Origin: UBA6168 sp039819485
GTDB lineage: Bacteria; Bacteroidota; Bacteroidia; Chitinophagales; Saprospiraceae
Length of the DNA stretch: 64,000 nucleotides
Reading direction: 5' to 3'
Assembly (NCBI GenBank): GCA_039819485.1
Contig: JBCBRY010000021.1
Coordinates: forward strand, 24,868-88,867
A program made the translations under genes and the position numbers. Positions 1-8,305 of the stretch are shown here, in pieces. Each line of letters opens with the position of its first letter. Position 1 is the first letter of the stretch. Under the pieces are notes generated by a model, which did not search any database, was not told the DNA's origin, and worked only from the letters and a program-made list of their open reading frames with translations.

Positions 1-1220
1 TCCCTAACCTCAAATAATTTAGCTTTAGCAGCATCCAATTTATTTTTCAAAAAACCTGTTTCTGCTCCGATTATTTCGGCAAATTCTTCCAGGCCATATT
101 GTCGCCACAAAATATTTTTCCCTTCCCAGTTCCCTGCTTCCGAAACGCCGTAAAAGCCGTTGAAAAATACAGCATCGTCACCAATTACTTGTTTGATCTC
201 TTCCCTGCTCCAGACATAGTATTTTCCTTCTTCCCCTTCCGAGTCGGCGTCTTGTGCAGAATAGAAACCTCCGTCTGGGTGGGTCATTTCGCGGGCCACC
301 CATTCCAGTGTTTCTTCAATTGCATTTTTATACAACCCTTGTTCTGTGATTTTATGAGCATCGGCCAGCAGCCCGACCAAAAGTGCATTGTCGTACAGCA
401 TTTTTTCGAAATGCGGCACAAGCCATTTGGCGTCGACGGTGTAGCGGGCAAAACCACCACCAAGGTGGTCGTAGATGCCACCATTCGCCATTTTGTTTAA
501 AGAGAAAAGAACATGGTCGGTAGCTTCCTTTTTGCCACTGTAATAGTGATAGCCCAATAAAAAGCTTAGTGCCATCGTACCCGGAAACTTTGGGGCCCCG
601 CCAAATCCACCGTTTTTGGTGTCAAATCCCCGGTGCAGGCCATGGAAGATTTTATTCAGTGCCCCTTTGTTGAAAGGCCCATCTTCTGTAACGACCTGCA
701 ATTTGTTTTCGGTAAAGTTTTTCCCGGCATTCTGGATGATCTCCGTCAGGCGGGAGGCTTGGTCCTCAACCGTTTCTCTTTTATTTTGAAAAGCATGGGA
801 AATGTTCATGAGTACTTGCAGCCAGGAGGGCCGGTTGTGTGCGGGCATTGGCGGGTAGTAGGTGCCGGCATAAAAGGGACGTTTGTCCGGAGTCAGGAAG
901 CAGTTTAGCGGCCAGCCTCCACCTCCGGTAAGCACCTGGCAGGCCTCCATGTAAATCTGGTCTACATCGGGTCGCTCCTCCCGGTCCACTTTTACACAGA
1001 CAAAGTGTTCGTTCATGAAATCCGCCACCTCCTGATCTTCAAAGCTTTCCCGTTCCATCACATGGCACCAGTGGCAGGTGGAATAGCCAATGCTCACCAA
1101 AATGGGCTTGTCCTCTTTTTCCGCTTTCGCAAATGCTTCGGGCTTCCACGCATGCCAATGTACCGGGTTGTGGGCATGCTGCAATAAATAAGGGGACGTC
1201 TCGTGTTGAAGTTGATTCAT
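1..1220 (-). CDS. YyaL-like thioredoxin-domain protein (DUF255), partial
   Basis: The reading frame starts at the ATG complementary to 1218-1220 and stays open to the left edge, so about 406 N-terminal residues are visible and the C-terminus lies outside. The protein begins MNQLQHETSPYLLQHAHNPV, the typical opening of the DUF255/SSP411 family, followed by a thioredoxin-like segment with CHWCHVM at about residues 48-54. The stretch GGGGWPLNCFLTPD and later GGFGGAPKFP and a six-hairpin-type region (YDHLGGGFARYTVD, HFEKMLYDNA) also fit this family of about 670-700 residues. Members combine a redox-like thioredoxin fold with an (alpha/alpha)6-barrel; the reaction is not established. It is divergent from the DUF1415 gene, with about 90 bases between them. 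No signal peptide is seen, so it is probably cytoplasmic. Confidence 0.93.
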   Translation of the reverse strand, partial: MNQLQHETSPYLLQHAHNPVHWHAWKPEAFAKAEKEDKPILVSIGYSTCHWCHVMERESFEDQEVADFMNEHFVCVKVDREERPDVDQIYMEACQVLTGGGGWPLNCFLTPDKRPFYAGTYYPPMPAHNRPSWLQVLMNISHAFQNKRETVEDQASRLTEIIQNAGKNFTENKLQVVTEDGPFNKGALNKIFHGLHRGFDTKNGGFGGAPKFPGTMALSFLLGYHYYSGKKEATDHVLFSLNKMANGGIYDHLGGGFARYTVDAKWLVPHFEKMLYDNALLVGLLADAHKITEQGLYKNAIEETLEWVAREMTHPDGGFYSAQDADSEGEEGKYYVWSREEIKQVIGDDAVFFNGFYGVSEAGNWEGKNILWRQYGLEEFAEIIGAETGFLKNKLDAAKAKLFEVR

Positions 1221-1308
1221 ATCGATTTAACTGCTGTTTCCAATTCTTAACAGCAAAAAACGACATCAGTTGCTTTTGAATAGATAAAAATGAATTTTTG
1301 TGTCGCCA

Positions 1309-1845
1309 ATGAAAAAAGCAGACATCATAAGGAAAAGCCGCGACTGGGTCGAACGATTTGTCATCGGCCTGCATTTGTGCCCGTTTGCGAAACGGCCATA
1401 TGATAAGAATCAGGTGCGTTTTGAAGTTTGCCTTGCAAGTGAAGCGGAACAACAATTAACCGACCTCTGGAAAGAGATAGAACTTTTGGCAAAAGCACCA
1501 AAGGAAAAGATCTCGAACGCCATATTAATTTTTCCAAATGGGCTGAATGATTTTGGCGAATATTTGGATTTCTATTTTTTAGCTGAAAAATTATTGCAAG
1601 AACAAAATAAAGACGACCAGTTTCAATTGGCCAGTTTTCATCCTGATTATCAATTTGAAAATACCGAAAAAAACGATGTGACCAATTACACCAACCGCTC
1701 GCCTTTTCCATTTATTCATATTTTGAGGATAGAAGAAGTAGCCGAGGCCATTGACAATTATCCGGAAGTGGATAAAGTGCCAGGAAGGAACAAAAAAAGA
1801 TTAACAGAAATGGGAGTGGATAAAATAAAGCAATTGGGGAGCTAA
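1309..1845 (+). CDS. DUF1415 family protein
   Basis: A 178-residue soluble protein beginning MKKADIIRKSRDWVERFVIG. The sequence GLHLCPFAKRPY near the N-terminus and SPFPFIHILRIEEVAEAI near the C-terminus are hallmarks of DUF1415. The family is widespread in Proteobacteria and Bacteroidota and has no assigned reaction; its CPFA motif and conserved histidines suggest a small enzyme. A GTG at 1300 would add three residues, but the ATG at 1309 is the more ordinary start. It is divergent from the YyaL-like gene and convergent with the small membrane protein that follows. Confidence 0.85.
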   Translation: MKKADIIRKSRDWVERFVIGLHLCPFAKRPYDKNQVRFEVCLASEAEQQLTDLWKEIELLAKAPKEKISNAILIFPNGLNDFGEYLDFYFLAEKLLQEQNKDDQFQLASFHPDYQFENTEKNDVTNYTNRSPFPFIHILRIEEVAEAIDNYPEVDKVPGRNKKRLTEMGVDKIKQLGS

Positions 1846-2058
1846 ATTATCCAAAGACATAAAATTGAAAATTGTGCGAATTATTTTTTCATTCGCTTAA
1901 TTCCAATTTTCAGCAAATCATTCGTACAGCATAAAATCTTTTCTCTTGATCCCGTTGTCGCCGGTTATGACGAAATGAACTGGTGGCGGGGGAATGTATG
2001 GTTAGTTCATAGTCCAGGTTCAGGTTAAAACTGGATGGGAATTCGGCAAAACGCTGTT

Positions 2059-2508
2059 CTATATTGCCCTGTTAAAACGGAAGGCAAAAATTAATGACAA
2101 AACCAAAAAAGTTGAAAACTGAAAACCGTTCCTGATTTCTGCCGCTTTTATTTTTGTCCACGAAAAATCATGGTACGTACGGCTTTTTAAAAGCGAATTG
2201 TCCATTAATGCCAGTGAAATTAAAGCAACGAATACAGAAAGAAAATAAATGGTGGCCGGGCCTTTAACCTGAAAGTGGTTAATTGAAAATCTTGCCATTA
2301 ACAAAAAGACAATAAAATAAAAAACAATGCCTCCCAACTCGTTGATGGAAAGGAGAATGGAATAGAAAAAGGTATCCATCCAAGAGAAACCTACGCCGTT
2401 GAAAATACCAAAATACTCCCAAGTAAATGTCGTGATAATTCTTCTTAATAATAATAGAATGCCATAAAAGAAGAGTAGTTGGAAATAACGTGAAGATGAA
2501 TTTTTCAT
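2059..2508 (-). CDS. small multi-pass membrane protein, unknown
   Basis: About 149 residues from the ATG at 2508 (MKNSSSRYFQLLFF). An in-frame ATG at 2532 would add eight residues but lies in an A/T-rich leader. Four hydrophobic segments are visible: FQLLFFYGILLLL, a segment around SINELGGIVFYFIVFLLM, IYFLSVFVALISLALM and FSTFLVLSLIFAF. I do not recognise the family. It lies about 90 bases downstream of the GH3/beta-lactamase fusion gene on the same strand and could be read with it. The 213 bases between its stop and the DUF1415 gene hold no convincing gene. Confidence 0.6.
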   Translation of the reverse strand: MKNSSSRYFQLLFFYGILLLLRRIITTFTWEYFGIFNGVGFSWMDTFFYSILLSINELGGIVFYFIVFLLMARFSINHFQVKGPATIYFLSVFVALISLALMDNSLLKSRTYHDFSWTKIKAAEIRNGFQFSTFLVLSLIFAFRFNRAI

Positions 2509-2596
2509 TGTAAAAAAAAATAAAATTGCCATTGTGATTAAACCGCTCAGTACTCACAATGGCAATTTTTTTTTGGGGAAAAATCAAGGAGGCACC

Positions 2597-5593
2597 TCAC
2601 TCCTTCATCGCCTCGTACACTGCATCCATTACCAGCACCCGCGTATTCATCTCACCCAATTTGTTCGGCCGCATTTTCGGATAGGTACGGTTGGAGAGGA
2701 AAATATAAATCAGGTCATTTTTCGGGTCGGCCCAGGCGGCGGTACCGGTGAAGCCCAGGTGCCCAAAAGTTTCATCGCTGGCAGAAAGCGAGAAATTGGG
2801 ATCGTATCGGCGGTCGAGCTGGAGCATGTCGAAGCCGAGGCCCCGGCGGGTACAACCGTTGCAGCGGGTGGCGTACTGATGGATCGTTTGTGGCTGGAGG
2901 TATTGTACGCCGCCATAAGAGCCTTTGTTCAATAGCATCTGCATCAGTTTGGCGAGGTCGTTTGCGTTAGAAAAAAGGCCGGCGTGGCCACTCACCTGAT
3001 CGAGCATGGCGGCTCCCATGTCGTGTACATATCCCTGTATTTTGCGCTGGCGGAAATAGCGGTCTTCCTCCGTGGGCGGCATGCGGTCGACGGGAAATTT
3101 TGCGATGGGCCGGTAGGTGGTGGTTTCCATGCCCATAGGCCCGTAAAAATGCGCTTGTGCATATTCGTCGATGGGTTGCCCACTTTGCCTTTTGATTATT
3201 TCGGCTGCGATATAAAATGCGAGATCGGAATATTTATAGCCATATCTTTCCCGCAGCGGACTGGCCAATATTTCTTCCCATATTTTTTGTGGGTAATCAT
3301 CTTTTATAAATAGATCTTTCGCCACGGAAAGAGAATAACCGACGCTCGATTTTCTTTTATAAAATTCACTCAGTGGTTGCTTTTTTGCGGAAATGGTTTT
3401 TTCATAAAATTTGATCCACGTCGTCAGGCGTGCCCGGTGGGCGAGCATTTTTGACAACGGGATATCTGCTTTGTCCGTCGTGTCAAATTCAGCAATATAT
3501 TTTTTGACCGGATTGCTGTAATGGAATTTCCCTTCGTCCTGCAATTTCATTAACGACACCGTTGACGCGGCAATTTTTGTGATGCTCGCCAAATCAAAAA
3601 TATCGTCTGCCTGTGTTTTTTTCGACTTGCTGCTGTAGGTGTGGCGTCCATAATTTTTATGAAAAATAACTTTCCCTTTTCTGGCCACCAAAACCACCGC
3701 TCCGGGTGTTGCTTTTTCGTCGATGGCCTCTTGTACAAGGCTGTCGATTTTCAATAATTTTTCGCTGTTCATGCCGACCTCTTCGGGCAATCCGTAGGTG
3801 AGCCTTTGCAGGGCAGGAGTGGTGATGCCCATGCCCGCTCTGCTTTTTCCGGTAACGGTGACCGGCAGCTTTCCATTGATGGGAAAAGCTCCAAACAAAG
3901 CCTGCGCAGCTATTTCCTGGATGTCGTCCGCTTCCTCATAGGCGACCAATATATTTTCAATGTGATCGAAGTATTTCAACGAATATGGGTTGCCGAATAC
4001 AACAAGCACCACTTTTGTTTTTTTATTTAATTCTTCAATAAAATTTTTAGCGCTGTTATTGATGCCATATTTCCATTTGGCAAATTGCGACATGTTGTGC
4101 AGGCTGACGATGACTGCATCTTTCTGTTCGAGTTTTTTAATTAAATTGTTTTTATTTTTTTCAGACACATCTTTGCCGGAAGTATACGTATCAATTTTTT
4201 TGTAAAAATTTAAATGTTCGTGAAAAGGGTTGCCTTTTTTTGTGCCGATGGCAACCGCCCCGAGGTTTAGATTTGCCAGGTTTTTAAAACCTGTCAACCC
4301 TGCGGGAGAGGCCGGATTTCCGAAAGGGATTAATTGATCATTGTTCCGTACCAGCGTCATTGCCCCTGCCACTAATTTTCGCCGCAAGGCTTTTGCTTCC
4401 TGATCATTCACCGCAGCGCTGGTGTTTGCCGGATTTAATTTTTCGACTTTCGTGACGCCCATCCGGTATTTCCATCGCAACACTTTTTTGACGCTGTTAT
4501 TGATTAATGCCGTATCGAGTTTGCTTTCAACAATCCATTTTTTTACGGTTTTAAAAGCAGCGTCCACATTGCTCGGCAATAACAAGACATCATTTCCAGC
4601 GGCCAGGGCTTTGGCCTCTACCTCTCCCGGACCGTGGTATTTTACGACACCTTTCATTTCCAGGGCGTCGGTCATGACGAGCCCATTAAAATTCAATTTA
4701 TTTTTTAACAAATCCGTGATGGTTGCGTGGGAGAGGGTCGTTGGAGTATTTTCTTCTTTTACCAGGGTTGGCACGTTCAAATGGGCGACCATTACGCCTC
4801 CGATTCCTTGGTCGATCAATAATTTAAAGGGGTACAGTTCCATGCTGTCGAGCCGCCCCATCGAATGGGGAATGATGGGCAGGTCGTGGTGACTATCGAC
4901 GTCGGTGTCGCCGTGGCCGGGGAAATGTTTGGCGCAGGCGAGTACGCCATTATCCTGCATGCCCTTCATATATTGGAAGGCTTTGACGGCTACCTTTTGA
5001 GGGTTTTCTCCGAACGAACGGTAATTGATGACCGGGTTGTTTGCATTATTGTTGACATCTGCGACCGGTGCAAAATTGATGGTCACACCTACCCGCCGCA
5101 GGTGGCGGGCCACGATGGCGCCCATTTCATAAATCAGTGTTTCGTCCTGAATGGCTCCGAGCATCAATTGCCGGGGAAAGGAGAGCGCGTAATTTTTATA
5201 GCGCATGCCCACGCCCCATTCCGCGTCGAGGGTAGAGAACAAAGGGACGTGTTTGGTGAGGGCCTGATAACGGTTGGACAGTTCGACCAGTTTTTCCGGT
5301 TTGCTTTTGTGGGTCGGGTTGAAAAAACAGACGCCTCCAATGTGGTATTTTTTTATTTGCTCCGCAACGGCATCCATGTTCTCGTCGCTCCAGTCGGTGT
5401 TGGCCCGTACCCAGACCAGTTGGCCAAGCCGTTCGTCGGGCGTCATTTTATGAAAAATACTGTCGACCCAATGCCGTTCCTTCGTAATTTCTTCAATGGA
5501 TATATTAGACGGATTTTCCTGCCGGTTGAAGGAAGCTGCGGAAATGAAAATCAGCCCGCATATGAGGACGAATAGGGAAAAGGTTTTTTTCAA
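2597..5593 (-). CDS. exported GH3 glycosidase fused to a beta-lactamase-like serine hydrolase
   Basis: A 998-residue protein with an N-terminal signal peptide (MKKTFSLFVLICGLIFISAA). Residues about 45-400 form a glycoside hydrolase family 3 domain with the NagZ-type signature KHFPGHGDTDVDSHHDLP starting at about residue 222 and the MTDALEM segment carrying the likely catalytic Asp. A GH3 C-terminal-like region follows. From about residue 610 there is a class C beta-lactamase/PBP-like domain with the SxxK motif SITK (serine at about 670), a YSD motif and HLGFTGT in the position of the KTG box. Families of this architecture in Bacteroidota are annotated as beta-N-acetylglucosaminidase with esterase or peptidase-like tail, so a role in peptidoglycan or chitin-type sugar trimming in the periplasm is likely. 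The substrate of the second domain cannot be told from sequence. Confidence 0.93.
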   Translation of the reverse strand: MKKTFSLFVLICGLIFISAASFNRQENPSNISIEEITKERHWVDSIFHKMTPDERLGQLVWVRANTDWSDENMDAVAEQIKKYHIGGVCFFNPTHKSKPEKLVELSNRYQALTKHVPLFSTLDAEWGVGMRYKNYALSFPRQLMLGAIQDETLIYEMGAIVARHLRRVGVTINFAPVADVNNNANNPVINYRSFGENPQKVAVKAFQYMKGMQDNGVLACAKHFPGHGDTDVDSHHDLPIIPHSMGRLDSMELYPFKLLIDQGIGGVMVAHLNVPTLVKEENTPTTLSHATITDLLKNKLNFNGLVMTDALEMKGVVKYHGPGEVEAKALAAGNDVLLLPSNVDAAFKTVKKWIVESKLDTALINNSVKKVLRWKYRMGVTKVEKLNPANTSAAVNDQEAKALRRKLVAGAMTLVRNNDQLIPFGNPASPAGLTGFKNLANLNLGAVAIGTKKGNPFHEHLNFYKKIDTYTSGKDVSEKNKNNLIKKLEQKDAVIVSLHNMSQFAKWKYGINNSAKNFIEELNKKTKVVLVVFGNPYSLKYFDHIENILVAYEEADDIQEIAAQALFGAFPINGKLPVTVTGKSRAGMGITTPALQRLTYGLPEEVGMNSEKLLKIDSLVQEAIDEKATPGAVVLVARKGKVIFHKNYGRHTYSSKSKKTQADDIFDLASITKIAASTVSLMKLQDEGKFHYSNPVKKYIAEFDTTDKADIPLSKMLAHRARLTTWIKFYEKTISAKKQPLSEFYKRKSSVGYSLSVAKDLFIKDDYPQKIWEEILASPLRERYGYKYSDLAFYIAAEIIKRQSGQPIDEYAQAHFYGPMGMETTTYRPIAKFPVDRMPPTEEDRYFRQRKIQGYVHDMGAAMLDQVSGHAGLFSNANDLAKLMQMLLNKGSYGGVQYLQPQTIHQYATRCNGCTRRGLGFDMLQLDRRYDPNFSLSASDETFGHLGFTGTAAWADPKNDLIYIFLSNRTYPKMRPNKLGEMNTRVLVMDAVYEAMKE

Positions 5594-5639
5594 TTTGAAA
5601 TGAGTGTTAAAATTAAGGTGAAGGGGCTGCTGACATTGT

Positions 5640-5770
5640 GAATTACAAATCTACGGAAAATTCAAAGATGGCCCGGGTTTCCCGCAGAGGTGCGCATGGT
5701 TTCCCTGAGCCATTTCGAAAAGTCTGCGGAACACTGCGCAAAACTTTGCGATCATTGCGGGCGACCCAAG
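5640..5770. repeat. degenerate GCGCA-rich intergenic repeat
   Basis: The 185 bases between hldD and the GH3 gene hold a string of related words (GTCTGCGG, ACTGCGC, ACTTTGCG, ATTGCGGG) spaced about 10-12 bases. It resembles a decayed tandem array. No conserved protein is seen on either strand. Confidence 0.35.
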
Positions 5771-5778
5771 TCACGTTT

Positions 5779-6834
5779 TTACCAAATATTTTCCTCCAGC
5801 AAATAATGCCGCACATAATCTGCCACACCATCTTCCAGGGAATAAAATGGCCGATCGTACCCTGCTGCCCGTAATTTATCCATATTTGCTTCGGTGAAAT
5901 ATTGGTACGTTTCCCGAATATCCACCGGGGTATCGATAAAAGAAATATTGGGCGCAGCGTCCATTGATCTAAAAGTATTCGTTACCAGGTCGAGGAAGGT
6001 CCTGGCTTTTCCAGTGCCTACATTGTAGAGGCCACTTTGTGTTGGATTTTTATAAAAAAAATAGCACACGTCCACCACATCTTTTACGTAAATAAAATCG
6101 CGGCTTTGGTAACCGTCTTTAAAGTCAGGACGATGTGAACGAAATAGCTTCATGCCGCCCGTTTTTTTTATTTGCCTGGTGGCATGAAAAATGACGGAGG
6201 CCATGCGGCCTTTGTGGTATTCATTCGGGCCGTATACGTTGAAGAATTTTAAGCCGGCCCAGAAAGGGGGCTTTGGTTTCCCGACCATTCGGTGCGGGAT
6301 CTCGCTTTGCTCGATTTGGTTTCCCGACCTGGCGGTGCGGGATTTTGCTGCGCTCAATTTTGGTTGTTGGTCTAAGAGGAGCCATTTGTCGAATTCGTTT
6401 TTTGACTCGCCATAAGGATTTAACGGGTTTAATTTTTCGACAATTTGATGGTTGTCCTCGTAGCCGTGTTCACCAAGTCCGTAGGTGGCGGCGCTGGAGG
6501 CGTATACGAGCGGGATATTATTTTCAAAACAGACGTGCCATATTTTTTTGGAATAGCCAAGGTTTAATTCATCAAATATTGCGGTGTCTTTTTCGGTGGT
6601 ATCCGTACGGGCGCCGAGGTGGAACATAAAATCAATTTGCGCCGCATTATTCTCGAACCACAAGGGGAAATCTTTTCGGTCTATCTTGGAATAAAAACTT
6701 TTATGTTCGAGGTTTTTATTTTTTTGAGGAAATGAAAAATCGTCGACGAGAATTAAATCCGTATGTTCTTTTTGATTTAATTTTTTGACCAAACAACTCC
6801 CGATAAAACCCGCCGCTCCAGTGACTACGATCAT
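5779..6834 (-). CDS. hldD: ADP-L-glycero-D-manno-heptose 6-epimerase with a repeat-derived insertion
   Basis: A 351-residue extended short-chain dehydrogenase/reductase. The NAD(P)-binding TGAAGFIGSCL lies at residues 5-15, the catalytic YGESK at 141-145, and FFNVYGPNEYHKGRMASV matches the HldD/RfaD signature closely. The enzyme converts ADP-D-glycero-D-manno-heptose to the L,D form for the lipopolysaccharide inner core. Residues 159-187 are an extra piece that I would not expect in the family. It is encoded by two tandem copies of a dispersed palindromic element (6274-6361) that keep the frame open. The flanks join naturally (LLLDQQP then KPPFWAGLKFFNVYG). The gene precedes the GH3 gene on the same strand. 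A heptamer array separates it from the DUF4261 gene. Confidence 0.95.
   Translation of the reverse strand: MIVVTGAAGFIGSCLVKKLNQKEHTDLILVDDFSFPQKNKNLEHKSFYSKIDRKDFPLWFENNAAQIDFMFHLGARTDTTEKDTAIFDELNLGYSKKIWHVCFENNIPLVYASSAATYGLGEHGYEDNHQIVEKLNPLNPYGESKNEFDKWLLLDQQPKLSAAKSRTARSGNQIEQSEIPHRMVGKPKPPFWAGLKFFNVYGPNEYHKGRMASVIFHATRQIKKTGGMKLFRSHRPDFKDGYQSRDFIYVKDVVDVCYFFYKNPTQSGLYNVGTGKARTFLDLVTNTFRSMDAAPNISFIDTPVDIRETYQYFTEANMDKLRAAGYDRPFYSLEDGVADYVRHYLLEENIW
6274..6361 (-). repeat. two tandem copies of the CCCGcACC/GGTCGGG palindromic element inside hldD
   Basis: On the coding strand each unit reads roughly TTGAGCG-AAGCG-AAATCCCGCACC, a short loop, then GGTCGGGAAACCA. Unit 1 (6317-6361, 45 bases) has loop GCCA and unit 2 (6274-6316, 43 bases) has loop GAAT. 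The stem TCCCG(c)ACC / GGTCGGGA is intact in both. The two units are read in different frames, so the protein sequence is not what is conserved. Confidence 0.85.
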
Positions 6835-6837
6835 AGG

Positions 6838-6875
6838 TGAATGAGGAATGAGGAATGAAGAATGAAGAATGAAAA
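6838..6875 (+). repeat. heptamer array (GGAATGA/AGAATGA)n
   Basis: Period-7 array GGAATGA, GGAATGA, AGAATGA, AGAATGA, AAAATTA filling the gap between the hldD start and the stop of the DUF4261 gene. Confidence 0.85.
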
Positions 6876-6895
6876 ATTATTTTTCTTCATTTTCA

Positions 6896-7711
6896 TTAAT
6901 AAGCCAGTTTAAATGTTTCTCCGTCCAGGTTTACGCCGTTGGACAAGGTGATGTTTATTTTTTGTTCTTCTGAAAAGCCGATGGTTTCGCCATCGTTCAG
7001 TTCTAAGTTGCCGGCCAGCACATATTGACTGGCACTGTAAATAAAGGCGACTACTTCGTCCATGCTGTTTTCAGAATTGACCACTTCAATTTCTTTGAGC
7101 CCGAACTCTTTCAGGCCGTATGTGTAAGCGGAGTTCCCCTCGTCGCCGGGGCGCAGGCCAAAGTAAATCCATAAATAGAGTGGCAGTTGTTCTTCGTCCA
7201 TGGTTGCTGCCTCTTGTAGATAAAATTCTTTGGAAAGAACCAATGTCTGATTATTTAAGTAGACCCCGGTCGCATCAGAATTTTCGAGTAGGATGGCCGT
7301 GATTTTGGTGAAGGCTATATTGAGTTCCAACGGCGTTTTTTCTCCAACTACTGCAATGGCAATGTGCGATTGGTTATTCAAAGCCGACCGGGCATCTTTC
7401 CACAGGTACGAATATTCCACGGCCGTTTCCAGTTGTTCTCCCGGTACTGGCGCAGGGATCATGGCAATTAAATAAGTAATGCCATCTGACAGAAAAGAAA
7501 TGGTCTGATCGTTTCCATCAATATCGTCTTGTTCCAGGTCCCAGGTATCCAGGATGCCTTCCTCGATACTCGGATAATCCATCAGTTTCATCTCCGGCAG
7601 CAACAACATGCCCAATACGGTATTGGTACTGTCGGTCATTTCCGGAACCTGTGCTTTGACGATGGAAAAGGAAAACAAGAATAGAGAAAAGAAGGTCAAA
7701 AGGTTTTTCAT
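6896..7711 (-). CDS. exported DUF4261-like protein
   Basis: A 271-residue protein starting at the ATG complementary to 7709-7711, with signal peptide MKNLLTFFSLFLFSFSIVKA and cleavage near AQVPEM. The frame is open further upstream, but that part runs through a palindromic repeat and is not convincing. The body (FTKITAILLENSDATGVYLN, LYLWIYFGLRPGDEGNSAYTYGLKEFGLKEIEV, then a C-terminal region about energy-rich small strands) resembles DUF4261, a family of unknown function; the match is from memory and moderate. Upstream are two CTCGGAT palindromes, and downstream is the heptamer array before hldD. Confidence 0.7.
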   Translation of the reverse strand: MKNLLTFFSLFLFSFSIVKAQVPEMTDSTNTVLGMLLLPEMKLMDYPSIEEGILDTWDLEQDDIDGNDQTISFLSDGITYLIAMIPAPVPGEQLETAVEYSYLWKDARSALNNQSHIAIAVVGEKTPLELNIAFTKITAILLENSDATGVYLNNQTLVLSKEFYLQEAATMDEEQLPLYLWIYFGLRPGDEGNSAYTYGLKEFGLKEIEVVNSENSMDEVVAFIYSASQYVLAGNLELNDGETIGFSEEQKINITLSNGVNLDGETFKLAY

Positions 7712-7729
7712 GAAATTAGATTTTATAGC

Positions 7730-7786
7730 GTAACTCGGATTGTTGATCCGAGAATGTTGTTTGCTCGGACGGACAATCCGAGTCAC
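7730..7786. repeat. two CTCGGAT-type palindromes
   Basis: CTCGGAT-TGTTG-ATCCGAG at 7734-7752 and an imperfect second copy at 7764-7782 (CTCGGAC..., ATCCGAG). They fill the gap between aroQ and the DUF4261 gene and belong to a palindrome family seen again at 43.5, 49.0-49.2 and 53.0 kb. Confidence 0.8.
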
Positions 7787-7792
7787 TTTGGG

Positions 7793-8209
7793 CTAAGACA
7801 TAAAATAAGCCACTGCCAGGTCGTACCCTTCCAAACCCAGGCCAATAATACTGCCTACACAATTGGCTGCTGTATACGAATGGTGCCGAAAAGATTCCCT
7901 CGATAGAGTATTGGAAATGTGAACTTCCACAACCGGTGTTTCGATGGCGGCAATGGCGTCTGCCAGTGCGATGGAAGTGTGTGTGTAGGCACCTGGATTA
8001 AAAATAATACCATTGTAGGTAAAACCTGCTTCATGCAACTGGTCAATCAGCTTTCCCTCATGGTTGCTCTGGTAATAATGTATGGTTATATCGGGAAATT
8101 TCATCTGTAGTTTTTCGAAATAGTCTTCGAAAGATTGCCGCCCGTATATTTCCGGTTCCCGTTTGCCGAGGAGGTTGAGGTTTGGACCATTGAGGATTAG
8201 TAACTTCAT
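7793..8209 (-). CDS. aroQ: type II 3-dehydroquinate dehydratase
   Basis: A 138-residue protein, the usual size for the dodecameric type II enzyme that converts 3-dehydroquinate to 3-dehydroshikimate in the shikimate pathway. The start MKLLILNGPNLNLLGKREPE is diagnostic and carries the flexible-lid arginine and the nearby tyrosine (EIYG). GIIFNPGAYTHTSIALADA, VVEVHISN and the later RHHSYTA with its catalytic-site His complete the family pattern. It follows recQ on the same strand, separated by an inverted pair of octamer arrays, so it may or may not be co-transcribed with it. Confidence 0.98.
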   Translation of the reverse strand: MKLLILNGPNLNLLGKREPEIYGRQSFEDYFEKLQMKFPDITIHYYQSNHEGKLIDQLHEAGFTYNGIIFNPGAYTHTSIALADAIAAIETPVVEVHISNTLSRESFRHHSYTAANCVGSIIGLGLEGYDLAVAYFMS

Positions 8210-8218
8210 TTAACTTTG

Positions 8219-8300
8219 AGTAGACAGGTAGGCGAGTAAACAAGTAGGCGAGTAAGCAATACCAATGGTGCCTACTCGCCTACTTGTTTACTCGCTTACT
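8219..8300. repeat. inverted pair of octamer arrays (GTAGGCGA/GTAAACAA)n
   Basis: Left array GTAGACAG, GTAGGCGA, GTAAACAA, GTAGGCGA, GTAAGCAA, a short spacer near TACCAATGG, then the same kind of array inverted up to about 8300. The whole can fold as a long hairpin between the recQ stop and the aroQ start. Confidence 0.85.
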
Positions 8301-8305
8301 TCAAA

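Noticed and set aside
99..500. Plus-strand reading frame of 133 codons
   Set aside because: It lies opposite the YyaL-like gene, whose minus-strand translation is clearly a real protein.
4865..5575. Plus-strand reading frame of 236 codons
   Set aside because: It is the complement of the GH3 domain, which carries intact family motifs.
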